Of a stretch of DNA of 64,000 bases, positions 62,898 through 64,000 are shown piece by piece (positions within the stretch are counted from its first letter, which is position 1; each line of letters starts with the position of its first letter). The notes under the pieces were generated by a model. It searched no databases, was not told the origin of the DNA, and worked only from the letters and a program-made list of their open reading frames with translations. The translations under genes and the position numbers were made by a program. Source of the DNA: Streptomyces viridiviolaceus (GTDB lineage Bacteria; Actinomycetota; Actinomycetes; Streptomycetales; Streptomycetaceae); the NCBI RefSeq assembly GCF_014650995.1, contig NZ_BMWA01000004.1, positions 315,612-379,611 of the forward strand. The letters run 5' to 3'.

Positions 62898-63674
62898 TCA
62901 CGCGGGCCGCGACCGCAGCCCCTCCAGCAGGATGTCCAGCAGCCGGGAAGAGGCCGCCGCCTGCTGCGCCGCGTCCGGCAGCGAGGGCGCCGCCGTGGCT
63001 ATCACCAGCAGCACGTCCGCCACCGACACGTCCGGCCGCAGCTCGCCCGCCGTGCGCGCCCGCTCCACGAGCCGGCCGACGACGTCCAGCAGCGCCGCCG
63101 CCCCGGCGTCGTCCTCCGCGGAACCCGGCGCACCGGCGGACGCACCGACGGGCACCGGCTCCTCCGGCACCAGCCGCAGCTCACCGGAGCCCGGCTGCAC
63201 GCGCTGCTGCGGCACCCGGGGCTCGCCGGCACCGTCGTCCGCCACCCCCACCCGCAGTACCTGCGGAGGCAGCAGCCGGCCGGCACCCGAGGCCACCGAC
63301 GTCCGCAGGAAGCGCGACAGCGCCGACCACGGCTCGTCCTCCTGGCCGAGAGCCGCGCGGGCCTGCTCGGTCAGCCGCGCCGTCTCCTCCTCGGCTATCC
63401 GCCGCACCAGGACGTCCTTGCTCGGGAAGCGCCGGTACACCGTGCCGACACCGACCCGTGCGCGCCGGGCCACGTCCTCCATCGGCGCGCCGTATCCCAG
63501 CTCGCCGAACACCTCGCGCGCGGCGCGCAGCACGTGCTCCAGATTGCGCTGGGCGTCGACGCGCAACGGTGCCGTCCGCGCTCCGTCCCCGCGCCCGCCG
63601 CCCGCCGCCGCGCTCACCGCGCCGCCGGTCGCCACAGCGGATGCGGACGACCAATGAGAGTCCTGAACATGCAT
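62898..63674 (-). CDS. atrA: TetR-family regulator AtrA
   Basis: A 258-aa TetR-family transcription factor. After a 45-residue Ala/Gly-rich N-terminus, the HTH lies at about residues 50-95 (VLRAAREVFGELGYGAPMEDVARRARVGVGTVYRRFPSKDVLV). The ligand domain follows, with a Pro/Ala/Ser-rich insertion (about 145-195). The start MHVQDSHWSS, with GGGGGA 6 nt upstream of ATG 63674, matches my memory of AtrA, the activator of actII-ORF4 in S. coelicolor and of strR in S. griseus. It lies beside the ECF sigma gene, as atrA does in S. coelicolor. No operator half-sites were identified. Confidence 0.88.
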   Translation of the reverse strand: MHVQDSHWSSASAVATGGAVSAAAGGGRGDGARTAPLRVDAQRNLEHVLRAAREVFGELGYGAPMEDVARRARVGVGTVYRRFPSKDVLVRRIAEEETARLTEQARAALGQEDEPWSALSRFLRTSVASGAGRLLPPQVLRVGVADDGAGEPRVPQQRVQPGSGELRLVPEEPVPVGASAGAPGSAEDDAGAAALLDVVGRLVERARTAGELRPDVSVADVLLVIATAAPSLPDAAQQAAASSRLLDILLEGLRSRPA

Positions 63675-64000
63675 AGACAATCCCCCGGTAATGACGTCTC
63701 CCCCCGGAGACTCTCCCCGCCATTGAAAGCCGGAGCGCGTGGAACAGGCCCGGTTCGGCGGCCCGCCCGTCGCGGACCCGATGAGCGCATCCCCCTCCAC
63801 CCCGTCGACACGAACATAGTTGAGCGGGAGTCAATTCAGAAGGGGCAGGTTCCGCACGGAGCGCCCCCCGATCGGAGTACGGATCGCATACGCCCCTAAT
63901 GTGCCCTCTTCCGCCTCCCGGCCCACCCCCACTGACCTGCACGGCTGCTCCGCTCCCCGGCGATCTGGCCGACGCGGCACGCGCTCGGCCTCCGGTCACA
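63675..64000. other. Upstream region of atrA, no gene seen
   Basis: The last 326 nt hold the atrA promoter region and nothing else that I can support. Open frames here are extensions of antisense or upstream shadows without ribosome sites. The 63800-63900 segment is less GC-rich, with GAACATAGTTGAGCGGGAGT, and may contain promoter elements. Confidence 0.4.

Overview
The window is chromosomal DNA from a Streptomyces. The evidence is very high GC with G/C-ending codons, many GTG starts, and an uninterrupted run of core streptomycete genes: dnaX, six purine genes, valine dehydrogenase, bldC, hrpA, an ORF1590/NsdA-type sporulation gene and atrA. Gene order resembles the S. coelicolor core between about SCO4060 and SCO4118. 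That comparison is from memory and was not checked by alignment. I see no transposase, integrase, CRISPR array or phage gene.

Layout. 1-632 is repeat-rich and non-coding. 633-5993 is an iron-regulated divergent locus: a textbook DtxR/DmdR iron box at 2029-2047 lies between a siderophore-interacting reductase (with a HhH-GPD repair-like gene behind it) and a tightly coupled penicillin-acylase / siderophore-type acyltransferase / cupin / SDR operon. 6106-17036 holds a CopC-CopD fusion, tRNA-Ser, the SRP RNA, dnaX, purD, a degenerate M48-like membrane protein, an N,N-dimethylformamidase-like protein and purC. 17047-21170 holds three tRNA-Gly genes, two of them identical and flanking an ABC exporter plus NarL-type two-component system. 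21327-30927 holds lsrL, purSQL, three less well known genes, purF and purM. 30946-35073 holds a DUF3073 gene, vdh, a conserved unknown, bldC and a tiny DUF6274 gene. 35395-39997 is hrpA bracketed by identical tRNA-Asp genes, with tRNA-Phe and tRNA-Glu beyond. 40078-54086 carries a metallophosphoesterase, a minimal zincin, a lipoprotein, a DEAD-box helicase, an amino-acid permease, tRNA-Lys, a DUF952 gene, a reductase-deaminase fusion in reversed domain order, tRNA-fMet, a PP2C phosphatase, a c-di-AMP (ydaO-type) riboswitch driving an M23 peptidase, PrsW and trmB. 54087-63674 is bounded by two copies of a long non-coding repeat element and carries an lhgO-like oxidase, the NsdA/ORF1590-type regulator and an orphan macrolactam-cyclase-like protein, then a membrane-anchored ECF sigma factor with an extracellular NPCBM domain, and atrA.

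How genes work together. PurF, PurD, PurSQL, PurM and PurC supply the early and middle steps of de novo IMP synthesis. purD, purF and a third gene share a -10-like hexamer followed by exactly 7 nt and the start codon, which suggests leaderless transcripts. Several genes link to development or envelope state: bldC, the NsdA-like gene, atrA, the M23 peptidase and the ECF sigma factor. The strongest candidates for something under-described are the duplicated non-coding element (54152-54450 and 60069-60470), the receptor-like sigma factor, the orphan cyclase with an altered P-loop, the reversed RibD-like fusion and the iron-box siderophore-tailoring operon.
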